Assembly (NCBI GenBank): GCA_966186435.1
Contig: CBIFWW010000019.1
Location: 1 to 31,030, forward strand
Length of the DNA stretch: 31,030 bases
Direction: 5' to 3'
DNA from: CBIFWW01 sp966186435
GTDB taxonomy: Bacteria > Pseudomonadota > Gammaproteobacteria > Enterobacterales > Enterobacteriaceae
The notes beneath the pieces are model-generated. The model was not told the origin of the DNA and searched no databases. It worked only from the letters and a program-made list of their open reading frames with translations. Position 1 is the first letter of the stretch. Each line of letters starts with the position of its first letter. The position numbers and the translations under genes were made by a program. Of this stretch, positions 7,911 to 16,649 are shown piece by piece.

Positions 7911-9376
7911 TGCGTATCTTGCCCCGTTTACTGTTCCCGCTTTCGTTGCGGGTTCGCTTTTTGCTTGCCACCGCCGCCGTGGTGATGGTGCTTTCGCTGG
8001 CCTACGGTATGGTGGCCCTGGTGGGTTACAGTGTGAGCTTTGATAAAACCACCTTCCGGCTGCTGCGCGGTGAGAGCAATCTGTTCTACACCCTGGCCCG
8101 CTGGGATAACGGCAAAGTGAATGTTGATATCCCGGAAAACCTTAACCTACAAAGCCCCACCCTCACTTTTATTTATGATGATAACGGCAAACTGCTGTGG
8201 GCACAGCGCAACGTCGAATGGCTGGAAAAGCAAATCCTGCGTGAATGGTTAAATGACGATGGGTTACATGAACTTGAGGCCAGTGTCCACACCAGTAGTA
8301 CCCTGGTGGGCAATGAAAACCAGACCTATCGCCAGCAGTTAAATGACCTGCAAGCGGCCGGTGATGATGAAGAGCTAACCCACTCGGTGGCGGTGAGCCG
8401 TTATCCCGCCACCTCCCGGATGCCTGCCCTGACCATTGCTGTGGTAGATGCCATCCCGGTTGAACTAAAACGATCTTATATCGTCTGGAGTTGGTTCCTG
8501 TATGTAATGATGGCCAATCTTTTATTAGTTATACCCATGCTATGGCTGGCGGCCTGGTGGAGCCTGCGGCCCATTGAGGCACTGGCAAAGGAAGTGCGTG
8601 AGTTGGAAGAGCACAACCGTGAAAGCCTGAACCCGGATACCACCCGTGAATTAACCAGCCTGGTGCGTAACCTCAACCGGCTACTGAAAACCGAGCGTGA
8701 GCGCTACGACAAATACCGCACCACCCTCACGGATTTGACCCATAGTCTTAAAACCCCGCTGGCAGTATTGCAAAGCACTCTGCGCTCACTGCGTACCGAT
8801 AAACTCTCCGTAGAGCAGGCCGAGCCGGTGATGCTGGAGCAAATCAGCCGGATATCCCAGCAAATTGGCTACTACCTGCATCGCGCCAGTATGCGCAGTG
8901 GGAATGTGTTAATGAGCCGGGAGCTACACCCGGTGGCCTCGCTGCTGGATAATTTAACCTCGGCCCTTAATAAGGTTTACCAGCGTAAAGGGGTTTCCAT
9001 TACCCTGGATATCTCACCAGAAATCACTTTCATGGGTGAGAAGAATGATTTCATGGAGGTGATGGGTAATCTGCTGGATAACGCCTGTAAATACTGCCTC
9101 GAATTTGTCGAAGTGAGCGCTCGCCAAACCGAAAACTCGCTGCATATTATTGTTGAAGATGATGGGCCTGGTATTCCGGAAAACAAACGCACCCTAGTAT
9201 TCGATCGCGGCCAGCGTATCGATACCCTGCGCCCCGGCCAGGGGGTGGGGCTGTCGGTTGCCAGGGATATTGTCGATCAGTACAACGGGAAAATTAGCAC
9301 CGGGGATAGCCTGCTCGGCGGGGCGCGCATGGAAGCCATTTTTGGCCTTCAGAATGGGGACACTGACGAAAATTAA
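7910..9376 (+). CDS. phoQ: Sensor histidine kinase PhoQ
   Basis: PhoQ is an inner-membrane kinase/phosphatase for PhoP. The protein has 488 residues (E. coli 486). TM1 spans about 17-40, the periplasmic PAS-like sensor about 45-190, TM2 about 195-217, then HAMP, a dimerisation helix with phosphoaccepting H278 in THSLKTPLAVLQSTLRSLR, and a HATPase domain with N box NLLDNACKYC (from 387), DDGPGIP and GQGVGLSVA. The acidic membrane-facing patch that binds divalent cations in E. coli (residues 148-154) is reduced to DDEE at 152-155. The following THSVAVSRYPATSRMP is conserved. A hairpin follows the gene at 9387-9411 without a T-run. Confidence 0.97.
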   Translation: MRILPRLLFPLSLRVRFLLATAAVVMVLSLAYGMVALVGYSVSFDKTTFRLLRGESNLFYTLARWDNGKVNVDIPENLNLQSPTLTFIYDDNGKLLWAQRNVEWLEKQILREWLNDDGLHELEASVHTSSTLVGNENQTYRQQLNDLQAAGDDEELTHSVAVSRYPATSRMPALTIAVVDAIPVELKRSYIVWSWFLYVMMANLLLVIPMLWLAAWWSLRPIEALAKEVRELEEHNRESLNPDTTRELTSLVRNLNRLLKTERERYDKYRTTLTDLTHSLKTPLAVLQSTLRSLRTDKLSVEQAEPVMLEQISRISQQIGYYLHRASMRSGNVLMSRELHPVASLLDNLTSALNKVYQRKGVSITLDISPEITFMGEKNDFMEVMGNLLDNACKYCLEFVEVSARQTENSLHIIVEDDGPGIPENKRTLVFDRGQRIDTLRPGQGVGLSVARDIVDQYNGKISTGDSLLGGARMEAIFGLQNGDTDEN

Positions 9377-9386
9377 TTCCTCATCC

Positions 9387-9411
9387 TGCATCATTCACTT
9401 TGGATGATGCA
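9387..9411 (+). terminator. Hairpin after phoQ, possible weak terminator
   Basis: TGCATCAT (9387-9394) and ATGATGCA (9404-9411) form a perfect 8-bp stem with a 9-base loop. There is no T-run, so termination would be weak or Rho-assisted. A second small hairpin, TGGCCT/AGGCCA, follows at 9418-9432. Confidence 0.4.
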
Positions 9412-9524
9412 TTGTGATGGCCTGTGAGGCCAGATGACATGCATTGGTTCCACAACTGAATACAGTAGAGCACATCCCGGCCAACCCGGTCGGTCAATAA
9501 CTCAACTGTATATGGAGCCTTAAA

Positions 9525-10910
9525 ATGTCTGATTCAATCAATGTTGTTTTCCAACCTTCCTGGAGTTCAAAAGGCGAGTGGTATTCCGCACTGGAATTAA
9601 CCATGACCAACCATTCTGGCAAAACCCTGGCTAACCCTACTATTGCTATCGAGCTTTCTCAGCCAGCAACCGCCTCCAGCTGTGCAGGTTTTACTTTTAG
9701 TCAGGAAGGCCAGATCGTGTCTGGCACCCTGCTGGGTTCTCAACTGGTAGCCGATGGGGCTTCCGTGACCTTCTCTGTGGGCCTGAACTTCCCTGAAGCC
9801 AATACCAATCCAGCCTTCCCTAAAGCTTACTTTGTAGATGGGCTGATCGCTGATTCTAACGCTCCGATTGATGGCGATGATGAAGAAGAAACCCCGATTG
9901 ATGGCGGTGACGACGAAGAAACTCCAATTGACGGTGGTGATGAAGAAGAAACCCCGGTTGACGGCGGCGACGAGGAGCCAGTAGTGCCAGTTGTACCAGG
10001 TGCTACCACCTACGCACCTTATGTTGATGTCTCTATGTTTGCCGTCTGGGGCGCAGGCAATTACCCTGCGGTGAACACTCAGTTCGTCAGCGAAGCGCTG
10101 GCTCTGGGCTGCAAAAAGTTCCACCTAGCCTTCCTGGTATGGGATAAAGCCAGCTCTCAGCTGTGCTGGGGTAATAGCTACTTCCCAATGGCTAACGTAA
10201 AACCGCTGGTGGATATTATTCAGCAGGCTGGTGGCGAGGCGATCTTTGCCTTTGGCGGCTTGTCCGGTACCGATCCTTCCGTGGTATATAGCGAAGCGCA
10301 AATGCTCGCCATGTACCTGGATCTGGTGAATACCTACGGTATCAAACATATCGACCTCGATTTTGAAACCATTGGTGCGTACAACTATCAAGTGGCGTTC
10401 AAGGCGGCGAAACAAGCTCAGCGCCAGGTTAGCGATCTGAAATTCAGCCTGACCCCACCAGTTATGCCAACCGGCCTAACTGCTGAAGGGGTGAACATGA
10501 TGAAATATGCCGCTTCCATCAACTTTGAAATTTCTGTGCAGATCATGGCGATGGACTACGGCCCGTCTTACACCCGTATGGGCGACCACGCCATTGAAGC
10601 GGTTAACAGCACTCATGCTCAGCTGAAATCCATCTATCCAGCCCTGAGCGATGCGCAGCTGTATAACAAAATTGGCGTTACCCCAATGCTGGGCCAGAAT
10701 GACATCGCCAGCGAAGTCTTCACCCTGGCGGATGCCGACAAAGTTGGCCGTTTTGCCAAAGAGAAAGGCCTGTCACTGGTCGGTTCCTGGGCGCTGGGCC
10801 GCGATTTCCCACGCGGTGGTCTGCACTCTGACGTCGCCACTTGCACCATGGTGGCTGAGCAAACTGAAAACTACCAGTTCCTGAAAACCATCCTGAAAGC
10901 GCTGGCATAA
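9525..10910 (+). CDS. GH18 chitinase-like protein with N-terminal carbohydrate-binding-like domain and acidic repeat linker
   Basis: The 461-residue protein has three parts. Residues 1-105 look like a beta-sandwich carbohydrate-binding domain (PSWSSKGEWYSALELTMTN, then VSGTLLGSQLVADGASVTFSVG), resembling CBM2-type modules. Residues 114-153 are four 10-residue acidic repeats. Residues about 163-461 form a GH18 barrel: the beta-4 motif HIDLDFE has D277, D279 and catalytic acid E281; the beta-6 motif is QIMAMDYG; the beta-8 motif is SLVGSWALGRDF. This pattern resembles the Pyrococcus/Thermococcus ChiA-like branch of GH18. The usual first aspartate of DGxDxDxE is lysine here, but the catalytic residues are kept, so chitin or chitooligosaccharide hydrolysis is likely. 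No signal peptide is visible, so export must be non-classical or absent. The ribosome binding site is GGAG near 9512. It is flanked by phoQ and roxA, adjacent in E. coli, and ends at a strong terminator. Confidence 0.85.
   Translation: MSDSINVVFQPSWSSKGEWYSALELTMTNHSGKTLANPTIAIELSQPATASSCAGFTFSQEGQIVSGTLLGSQLVADGASVTFSVGLNFPEANTNPAFPKAYFVDGLIADSNAPIDGDDEEETPIDGGDDEETPIDGGDEEETPVDGGDEEPVVPVVPGATTYAPYVDVSMFAVWGAGNYPAVNTQFVSEALALGCKKFHLAFLVWDKASSQLCWGNSYFPMANVKPLVDIIQQAGGEAIFAFGGLSGTDPSVVYSEAQMLAMYLDLVNTYGIKHIDLDFETIGAYNYQVAFKAAKQAQRQVSDLKFSLTPPVMPTGLTAEGVNMMKYAASINFEISVQIMAMDYGPSYTRMGDHAIEAVNSTHAQLKSIYPALSDAQLYNKIGVTPMLGQNDIASEVFTLADADKVGRFAKEKGLSLVGSWALGRDFPRGGLHSDVATCTMVAEQTENYQFLKTILKALA
9864..9983 (+). 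repeat. Four tandem 30-bp repeats encoding an acidic linker
   Basis: Four in-frame units at 9864, 9894, 9924 and 9954 encode variants of P-I-D-G-G-D-E-E-E-T; the last unit decays to DEEPV. The units differ at synonymous third positions (GAT/GAC, GGC/GGT, ACC/ACT), so they are diverged copies. They link the binding-like domain to the GH18 domain. Confidence 0.9.
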
Positions 10911-10933
10911 TCACTTTTCGCACTTTGATACCC

Positions 10934-10969
10934 AAGGCCGATGCTCTGCATCGGCCTTTGTTATTATTT
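10934..10969 (+). terminator. Strong terminator after the chitinase-like gene
   Basis: AAGGCCGATGC (10934-10944) and GCATCGGCCTT (10948-10958) form an 11-bp perfect stem with a TCT loop, followed by a T-rich tail. It isolates the inserted gene from roxA. Confidence 0.9.
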
Positions 10970-11073
10970 TGAGCCACAACGGTTACATGATGTTTTTCTT
11001 TACGTTAAGTAAGGGACTTAAGCGGACGCAACCGCTAGAATAAAAGCAATTCCCGCCGCCATGGACACCCAAG

Positions 11074-12195
11074 ATGGACTATCAACTCGATATCAACTGG
11101 CCGGACTTTCTTGCCCGCTATTGGCAAAAGCGCCCGGTGGTTTTAAAACGCGGCTTTAAGCATTTTATTGATCCTATTTCCCCTGATGAATTAGCCGGTC
11201 TGGCCATGGAAAGTGAGGTGGATAGCCGATTAATCAGCCATCTCGACGGCAAGTGGAATCTGGCCCACGGGCCTTTTGAGAGCTACGACCATTTAGGCGA
11301 AAATAATTGGTCGCTGCTGGTGCAGGCGGTCAACCACTGGCATGAGCAAACCGCTGCGTTGATGGCCCCTTTCCGCGCCTTACCGGACTGGCGTAAAGAC
11401 GATGTGATGGTTTCCTTCTCGGTGCCCGGTGGCGGGGTGGGGCCACATCTCGATCAGTATGATGTTTTTATCATTCAGGGCGTTGGCCGCCGCCGCTGGC
11501 GGGTGGGCGAAAAGATCGCCATGAAGCAACATTGCCCACACCCGGATTTGTTACAGGTCGATCCTTTTGAAGCCATCATTGATGAAGAGCTGGAGCCAGG
11601 GGACGTCATTTATATTCCGCCGGGCTTCCCCCATGAAGGCTACTCGCTGGAAAACGCCATGAATTACTCTGTTGGGTTCCGGGCGCCTAATGGCCGGGAG
11701 CTTATCAGCGGCTTTGCCGATTATGTACTTTCCCGGGAGTTAGGTAGCCAGCGTTATAACGACCCTGACCTGCCGCCACGGGAACATTCGGCGGATATCC
11801 TGCCGGAAGAGGCAGAAAAAATACGCGGGATGATCCTCGATATCGTTAATCATCCGGATACTTTCAATAGCTGGCTAGGGGAGTTTATTACCCAATCTCA
11901 GCATGAACTGGATGTCTCCCTGCCGGAACCCCCTTATCAACCTGATGAAATCTACGATTCCTTCCAGCAAGGAGAAGTTCTGCATCGCCTGGGGGGTTTA
12001 CGGGTGTTGCGGATAGCTGGCGAGGTCTATGTGAACGGTGAGCAGGTCAATAGCCCCCACCGCCCGGCCCTGGAAGCTCTGGCACAGTTTATTACGCTTA
12101 AGGCCAGTGATTTTGGCGATGCCCTGGATGACCCGAGCTTCCTGGCGATGTTGGCGGCGTTAATCAACAATGGCTACTGGTACTTTGGTGAGTAA
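11074..12195 (+). CDS. roxA: Ribosomal protein uL16 arginine 3-hydroxylase RoxA
   Basis: RoxA (YcfD) is a JmjC-type 2-oxoglutarate/Fe(II) oxygenase that hydroxylates an arginine of ribosomal protein uL16. The protein has 373 residues, the family length. The Fe(II) facial triad is visible at the E. coli positions: H125 and D127 in GPHLDQYD, and H187 in FPHEGYS. The C-terminal part (about 210-373) is the dimerisation and winged-helix region. A candidate -10 (TAGAAT, 11036-11041) precedes the gene, with a palindrome TTAAGT/ACTTAA at 11005-11021 in the -35 zone. A terminator follows, and pepT converges from the other side. Confidence 0.96.
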   Translation: MDYQLDINWPDFLARYWQKRPVVLKRGFKHFIDPISPDELAGLAMESEVDSRLISHLDGKWNLAHGPFESYDHLGENNWSLLVQAVNHWHEQTAALMAPFRALPDWRKDDVMVSFSVPGGGVGPHLDQYDVFIIQGVGRRRWRVGEKIAMKQHCPHPDLLQVDPFEAIIDEELEPGDVIYIPPGFPHEGYSLENAMNYSVGFRAPNGRELISGFADYVLSRELGSQRYNDPDLPPREHSADILPEEAEKIRGMILDIVNHPDTFNSWLGEFITQSQHELDVSLPEPPYQPDEIYDSFQQGEVLHRLGGLRVLRIAGEVYVNGEQVNSPHRPALEALAQFITLKASDFGDALDDPSFLAMLAALINNGYWYFGE

Positions 12196-12208
12196 GTTTT
12201 AATACTAC

Positions 12209-12240
12209 AAACCCGACCACCTGTGCCGGGTTTTAATTTT
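12209..12240 (+). terminator. Terminator after roxA
   Basis: AAACCCG (12209-12215) and CGGGTTT (12227-12233) form a 7-bp stem with an 11-base loop, followed by TAATTTT. It lies between the converging roxA and pepT stops. Confidence 0.7.
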
Positions 12241-12251
12241 CACGCCGCACG

Positions 12252-13481
12252 TTATTCGCTGCGCTCAGCGGTGAGCGTAGCAATCCGCACAATCACCTGT
12301 ACCGCTTTCTCCATCCCTTCCAGGGTCACAAACTCGTGCTTACCGTGGTAGTTATAACCCCCGGTGAAGATATTCGGGCACGGCAGGCCTTTAAATGATA
12401 GCTGGGCGCCATCGGTACCCCCGCGGATCGGTTTCATGTCCGGATCCACGCCGCAATCCAGCATTGCCTGACGGGCGATGTCGATGATGTAAGGATGTTC
12501 CGCCACTTTCTCGCGCATGTTGTAGTAGCTGTCTTCAATAGCCAGCTCAATATAGCAATCCGGGTGCAAGCCTTTGCCGACTTTTTTGGCAATATCCATC
12601 ATCATCTTTTTACGGGCTTCAAAACTGTCGCGGTCAAAATCTCGGATGATGTAATGCATCTCAGCCCGATCGACGCTACCTTTCATGGTATGCAAATGAT
12701 AGAAGCCTTCGTGGCCCTCGGTGCATTCCGGGCTTTCTTGCGCCGGGACTAACGCATGAATGCGGGAGGCCAGGGTCAAGGCATTGACCATCACCCCTTT
12801 GGCGGTGCCCGGGTGGACGTTGTTACCCACGATCTTAATATCCACGGAGGCGGCGTTGAAGTTTTCATACTCCAACTCACCCACACCACCGCCATCGACG
12901 GTATAGGCCCATTTCGCGCCAAAGGCTTCCACGTCAAAATATTTAGCGCCTTTACCCACTTCTTCATCGGGGGTGAAGGCCACGCAAATGTCACCATGAG
13001 GCTGGCCGTTGGCGATGATGGTTGCCATGGCGGTCATGATTTCTGCTACACCGGCTTTATCATCGGCACCCAGCAGAGTTCTACCATCGGTGGTGATCAG
13101 GGTCTGGCCCAACAGTTGGTGCAGCACCGGGAACATCACCGGCGACAGCACTTCATCCCCCACGCCCAACGCAATATCGCCACCCCGGTAGTTCTCGACG
13201 ATCTGCGGGTTGACGTTTTTACCGGTAAGATCCGGCGCGGTATCCACGTGGGCGATAAAGCCCACGGCTGGCACCGGTTTATCGACGTTGGCAGGCAGTT
13301 TGCCCATCACTGTACCGTGTTCACTCAGGGTGACGTTAACTAACCCCATTGATTCGAGCTGCTGCTTGAGCAGGTTAAGCAGTTTCCACTGCCCTTCGGT
13401 ACTCGGAACCTGCTTCACGCCAGGTTTGGATTGGGTATCCAGAGACACGTAGTGCAAAAAACGATCAAGTAAGTTATCCAT
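12252..13481 (-). CDS. pepT: Peptidase T (tripeptide aminopeptidase)
   Basis: PepT is a cytosolic di-zinc M20B aminopeptidase that removes N-terminal residues from tripeptides. The protein has 409 residues (408 in E. coli/Salmonella). All metal and catalytic residues known from Salmonella PepT can be counted at the same numbers: H78 and D80 (IAHVDTAPD), D140 (LLGADDKAG), E173 and E174 (TPDEEVGKG) and D196 (YTVDGGG); the late histidine is in NYHGKHEF. The start is ATG 13481, preceded by GAAGGGTGA on the minus strand. E. coli and Salmonella pepT is induced by FNR; I found no convincing FNR box upstream. It is a single-gene unit divergent from potABC. Confidence 0.97.
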   Translation of the reverse strand: MDNLLDRFLHYVSLDTQSKPGVKQVPSTEGQWKLLNLLKQQLESMGLVNVTLSEHGTVMGKLPANVDKPVPAVGFIAHVDTAPDLTGKNVNPQIVENYRGGDIALGVGDEVLSPVMFPVLHQLLGQTLITTDGRTLLGADDKAGVAEIMTAMATIIANGQPHGDICVAFTPDEEVGKGAKYFDVEAFGAKWAYTVDGGGVGELEYENFNAASVDIKIVGNNVHPGTAKGVMVNALTLASRIHALVPAQESPECTEGHEGFYHLHTMKGSVDRAEMHYIIRDFDRDSFEARKKMMMDIAKKVGKGLHPDCYIELAIEDSYYNMREKVAEHPYIIDIARQAMLDCGVDPDMKPIRGGTDGAQLSFKGLPCPNIFTGGYNYHGKHEFVTLEGMEKAVQVIVRIATLTAERSE

Positions 13482-13670
13482 TAAATCACCCTTCTACTTT
13501 TGTTCTGCCATTATCATAAAGCCCGGCGGCGGTTATATTGCTTTATGTCATTTTTCATCGGGCAACCGGCGATTTATTCGCTATACATACCCAGGCCCCG
13601 CTGATTGCCATGGATACTCTAAACATAGCCGGTTTAAGACAATTTATTCTTGGCCGGTGGCCCACGGTGA

Positions 13671-13699
13671 TTGGCGAAATAGGCGGTTTGCCGTAAAAT
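13671..13699 (+). promoter_or_regulatory. Candidate sigma-70 promoter for potABC
   Basis: TTGGCG (13671-13676) and TAAAAT (13694-13699) are separated by 17 bases, matching four and five of six consensus bases. The start point would fall near 13706, giving a leader of about 70 bases before potA. Confidence 0.5.
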
Positions 13700-13777
13700 G
13701 CTCGGCCTTAATCGTGTGCCAAACCTCAAGGTGGTCAACCACAAACCCCCGCATCACAGGCAGGTCGATGCGCTTTT

Positions 13778-14914
13778 ATGGGACAGCGTAATAAATTGAA
13801 TACACAATCGCGGGCGCGCTTGCCGCTGGTCAATCTGGCCGGGCTGCGTAAAAGCTTTGATGGAAAAACTGTTATTTCTGACTTCTCGCTGACGATCAAT
13901 CATGGCGAGTTTCTGACTTTACTCGGGCCGTCCGGTTGCGGGAAAACCACGGTTCTGCGGCTGATTGCCGGGCTGGAAAATGTTGATAGTGGTCACATCC
14001 ACCTCGACGAAGAAGACATTACCCAAGTTGCCGCGGAAAACCGCCACGTTAACACCGTCTTCCAGAGCTATGCGCTCTTCCCTCATATGACGGTTTTCGA
14101 CAATGTGGCCTTCGGTTTACGTATGCAAAAAACCCCGGCCAGCGAAATTACCCAACGGGTAGATGACGTGCTGAAGATGGTTCAACTTGACCAATTCGCC
14201 CAGCGCCGGCCCCACCAGCTTTCCGGCGGCCAACAGCAGCGGGTGGCCATTGCCCGAGCGGTGGTCAATAAGCCACGCCTGCTATTGCTGGATGAATCCC
14301 TCTCCGCCCTCGATTACAAACTGCGTAAGCAAATGCAAAACGAACTCAAAGCCCTGCAACGCAAACTCGGGATCACCTTTGTTTTCGTCACCCACGACCA
14401 GGAAGAAGCCTTGACCATGTCCGACCGCATTGTGGTCATGCGCGAAGGCCGTATTGAGCAGGATGGTACCCCACGGGAAATCTACGAAGAGCCGAAAAAC
14501 CTGTTTGTGGCGAGCTTTATCGGCGAGATCAACAACTTCGACGCCACCGTTGTCGAACGGCTGGATGAGCAGCGGGTACGGGCAAGCGTAGAAGGCCGGG
14601 AATGCAATATCTACGTCAACTTCCCGGTGGTGCCGGGCCAGAAGCTGAATGTGATGCTACGCCCGGAAGATTTGCGGGTAGAAGAGATCCACCATACCGA
14701 CGGCGTGGATGGGCTGGTGGGTTATGTGCGTGAGCGCAACTATAAAGGTATGACCCTTGAATCCACCGTGGAACTGGATACCGGCAAAATGGTGATGGTG
14801 AGTGAGTTCTTCAATGAAGATGACCCGGACTTTGACCACTCCTTGAACCAAAAGATGGCGATCACTTGGGTCGAAAGTTGGGAGGTGGTACTGCCCGATG
14901 AAAAACACCCGTAA
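13778..14914 (+). CDS. potA: Spermidine/putrescine ABC transporter ATP-binding protein
   Basis: PotA is the ATPase of the PotABCD importer (two PotA, one PotB, one PotC, with PotD delivering substrate). The protein has 378 residues, as in E. coli. Walker A is GPSGCGKTT (50-58), the signature is LSGGQQQRVAIARA (about 148-161), Walker B is LLLLDESLSALD, and the switch histidine is in VFVTHDQEEA. The C-terminal TOBE-type domain (about 270-370) contains LRPEDLRVEEI. It overlaps potB by 17 bases, so the two are translationally coupled. Confidence 0.97.
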   Translation: MGQRNKLNTQSRARLPLVNLAGLRKSFDGKTVISDFSLTINHGEFLTLLGPSGCGKTTVLRLIAGLENVDSGHIHLDEEDITQVAAENRHVNTVFQSYALFPHMTVFDNVAFGLRMQKTPASEITQRVDDVLKMVQLDQFAQRRPHQLSGGQQQRVAIARAVVNKPRLLLLDESLSALDYKLRKQMQNELKALQRKLGITFVFVTHDQEEALTMSDRIVVMREGRIEQDGTPREIYEEPKNLFVASFIGEINNFDATVVERLDEQRVRASVEGRECNIYVNFPVVPGQKLNVMLRPEDLRVEEIHHTDGVDGLVGYVRERNYKGMTLESTVELDTGKMVMVSEFFNEDDPDFDHSLNQKMAITWVESWEVVLPDEKHP

Positions 14915-15755
14915 ATTTCAAAATCTGGTAATTGCCACCGTGGTGGGCTGGCTGTTGCTGTTTGTTTTCTTGCCAAACCTGATGATTATCATCACCAGCT
15001 TCCTCACCCGGGATGACAACCATTTTGTCAGCCTGGTGTTTAGCCTGGATAACTACCATCGGCTGTTCGACCCGTTGTATTTGGACGTGCTGCTGCACTC
15101 GCTGAATATGGCAGCCATCGCCACCCTGGCTTGCTTGGGGATCGGTTATCCCTTCGCCTGGTTTCTGGCCCGCTTGCCGCAGCGGATGCGGCCTCTGCTA
15201 TTATTTCTACTGATCGTCCCCTTCTGGACTAACTCACTGATTCGTATCTACGGGCTGAAGATTTTCCTTAGCACCAAAGGGTATCTCAACGAGTTTCTGC
15301 TGTGGCTAGGGGTGATTGATACCCCCTTTCGCATCATGTATACCCCCTCGGCGGTGATCATCGGGCTGGTGTATATTCTGCTGCCCTTTATGGTGATGCC
15401 GCTCTATTCCAGTATCGAAAAGCTGGATAAGCCCCTGCTGGAAGCCGCCCGGGATCTTGGCGCGAACAAGTTTCAGACCTTTATCAAAATCATTATTCCT
15501 CTGACCATGCCAGGGATTATCGCCGGCTGCCTGCTGGTGGTGTTACCGGCCATGGGGCTGTTTTACGTTTCCGACCTGATGGGTGGGGCCAAGAACCTGA
15601 TGGTGGGTAATGTCATCAAGAGCCAGTTCCTGAATATCCGCGATTGGCCGTTTGGGGCAGCGACCAGTATCACCCTGACGGTGGTGATGGGCATGATGCT
15701 ACTGATTTACTGGCGGGCGGCGCGCCTGCTTAACAATAAGGTGGAGCTTGAATGA
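14898..15755 (+). CDS. potB: Spermidine/putrescine ABC transporter permease PotB
   Basis: PotB is an inner-membrane permease subunit with six predicted membrane helices and the EAA loop EAARDLGANKFQTFIKIIIPL that docks on PotA. The protein has 285 residues and starts MKNTRKFQN, as in full-length E. coli PotB. The start lies inside the end of potA, preceded by the purine-rich GGGAGG at 14880-14885. Its stop overlaps the potC start by four bases (ATGA). Confidence 0.97.
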   Translation: MKNTRKFQNLVIATVVGWLLLFVFLPNLMIIITSFLTRDDNHFVSLVFSLDNYHRLFDPLYLDVLLHSLNMAAIATLACLGIGYPFAWFLARLPQRMRPLLLFLLIVPFWTNSLIRIYGLKIFLSTKGYLNEFLLWLGVIDTPFRIMYTPSAVIIGLVYILLPFMVMPLYSSIEKLDKPLLEAARDLGANKFQTFIKIIIPLTMPGIIAGCLLVVLPAMGLFYVSDLMGGAKNLMVGNVIKSQFLNIRDWPFGAATSITLTVVMGMMLLIYWRAARLLNNKVELE

Positions 15756-16534
15756 TCGGTCGCCTGTTGCGGGGCGGGTTTATGTCCGCCATTTATGCAT
15801 TCCTGTACATCCCAATCATCATCCTGATTGTGAATTCCTTTAACCAGTCGCGCTTTGGCATTAACTGGCAGGGATTTACCACTAACTGGTATTCCCTGCT
15901 GGTGAACAATGACAGCCTGATCCAGGCCGCCAAACACTCGCTGACGATGGCGGTGTTTTCCGCCACCTTCGCTACCCTGCTTGGTTCCCTGACGGCGGTG
16001 GCACTATACCGCTACCACTTCCGCGGTAAACCCTTCGTCAGCGGGATGCTGTTTGTAGTGATGATGTCCCCGGATATCGTCATGGCGATCTCGCTGCTGG
16101 TGCTGTTTATGCTGCTGGGGATCTCGCTGGGCTTCTGGTCACTGCTGTTTTCCCATATCACCTTCTGCCTGCCCTTTGTGGTGGTAACGGTCTATTCGCG
16201 GCTTAAAGGCTTTGATGTGCGGATGCTGGAGGCGGCGCGGGATCTAGGGGCCAGCGAGGTGACCATTCTGCGCAAAATCATCATGCCGCTGGCGATGCCC
16301 GCCGTGGCCGCAGGCTGGCTATTGAGCTTTACCCTGTCGATGGATGACGTGGTGGTCTCTTCTTTCGTCACCGGGCCAAGCTATGAGATCTTGCCGTTGA
16401 AAATATACTCTATGGTTAAAGTGGGCGTGTCACCGGAAGTAAATGCCCTGGCGACCATTTTATTGGTGTTCTCTTTGTTATTGGTACTGGGCAGCCAACT
16501 GATCCTCAGGGACCGCACAAAGAGTCATCGATAG
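15752..16534 (+). CDS. potC: Spermidine/putrescine ABC transporter permease PotC
   Basis: PotC is the second membrane permease of PotABCD. The protein has 260 residues (264 in E. coli), six predicted helices, and the EAA motif EAARDLGASEVTILRKIIMPL. It starts MIGRLLRGGFMSAIYAFLYIP, with the ATG inside the potB stop. In E. coli potD follows almost directly. Here about 550 bases, containing a small ORF, a terminator and a new promoter, separate potC from potD. Confidence 0.97.
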   Translation: MIGRLLRGGFMSAIYAFLYIPIIILIVNSFNQSRFGINWQGFTTNWYSLLVNNDSLIQAAKHSLTMAVFSATFATLLGSLTAVALYRYHFRGKPFVSGMLFVVMMSPDIVMAISLLVLFMLLGISLGFWSLLFSHITFCLPFVVVTVYSRLKGFDVRMLEAARDLGASEVTILRKIIMPLAMPAVAAGWLLSFTLSMDDVVVSSFVTGPSYEILPLKIYSMVKVGVSPEVNALATILLVFSLLLVLGSQLILRDRTKSHR

Positions 16535-16649
16535 CAATCAGCGAAATATAATTTGCCTCAAATATTGTCATACCATATTGCCATGGCGGTGTTTTCATTA
16601 TTGCAGGAGCAGGGGACGACGGACGGTAGCACGCATGCTGACGTGAACG

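Noticed and set aside
9377..9524. PhoP box upstream of the chitinase-like gene
   Set aside because: No GTTTA/TAAAC half-sites were found, so regulation by the neighbouring PhoPQ is not supported by sequence.
13482..13777. FNR site upstream of pepT
   Set aside because: pepT is FNR-induced in E. coli and Salmonella, but no TTGAT-N4-ATCAA-like sequence was found.
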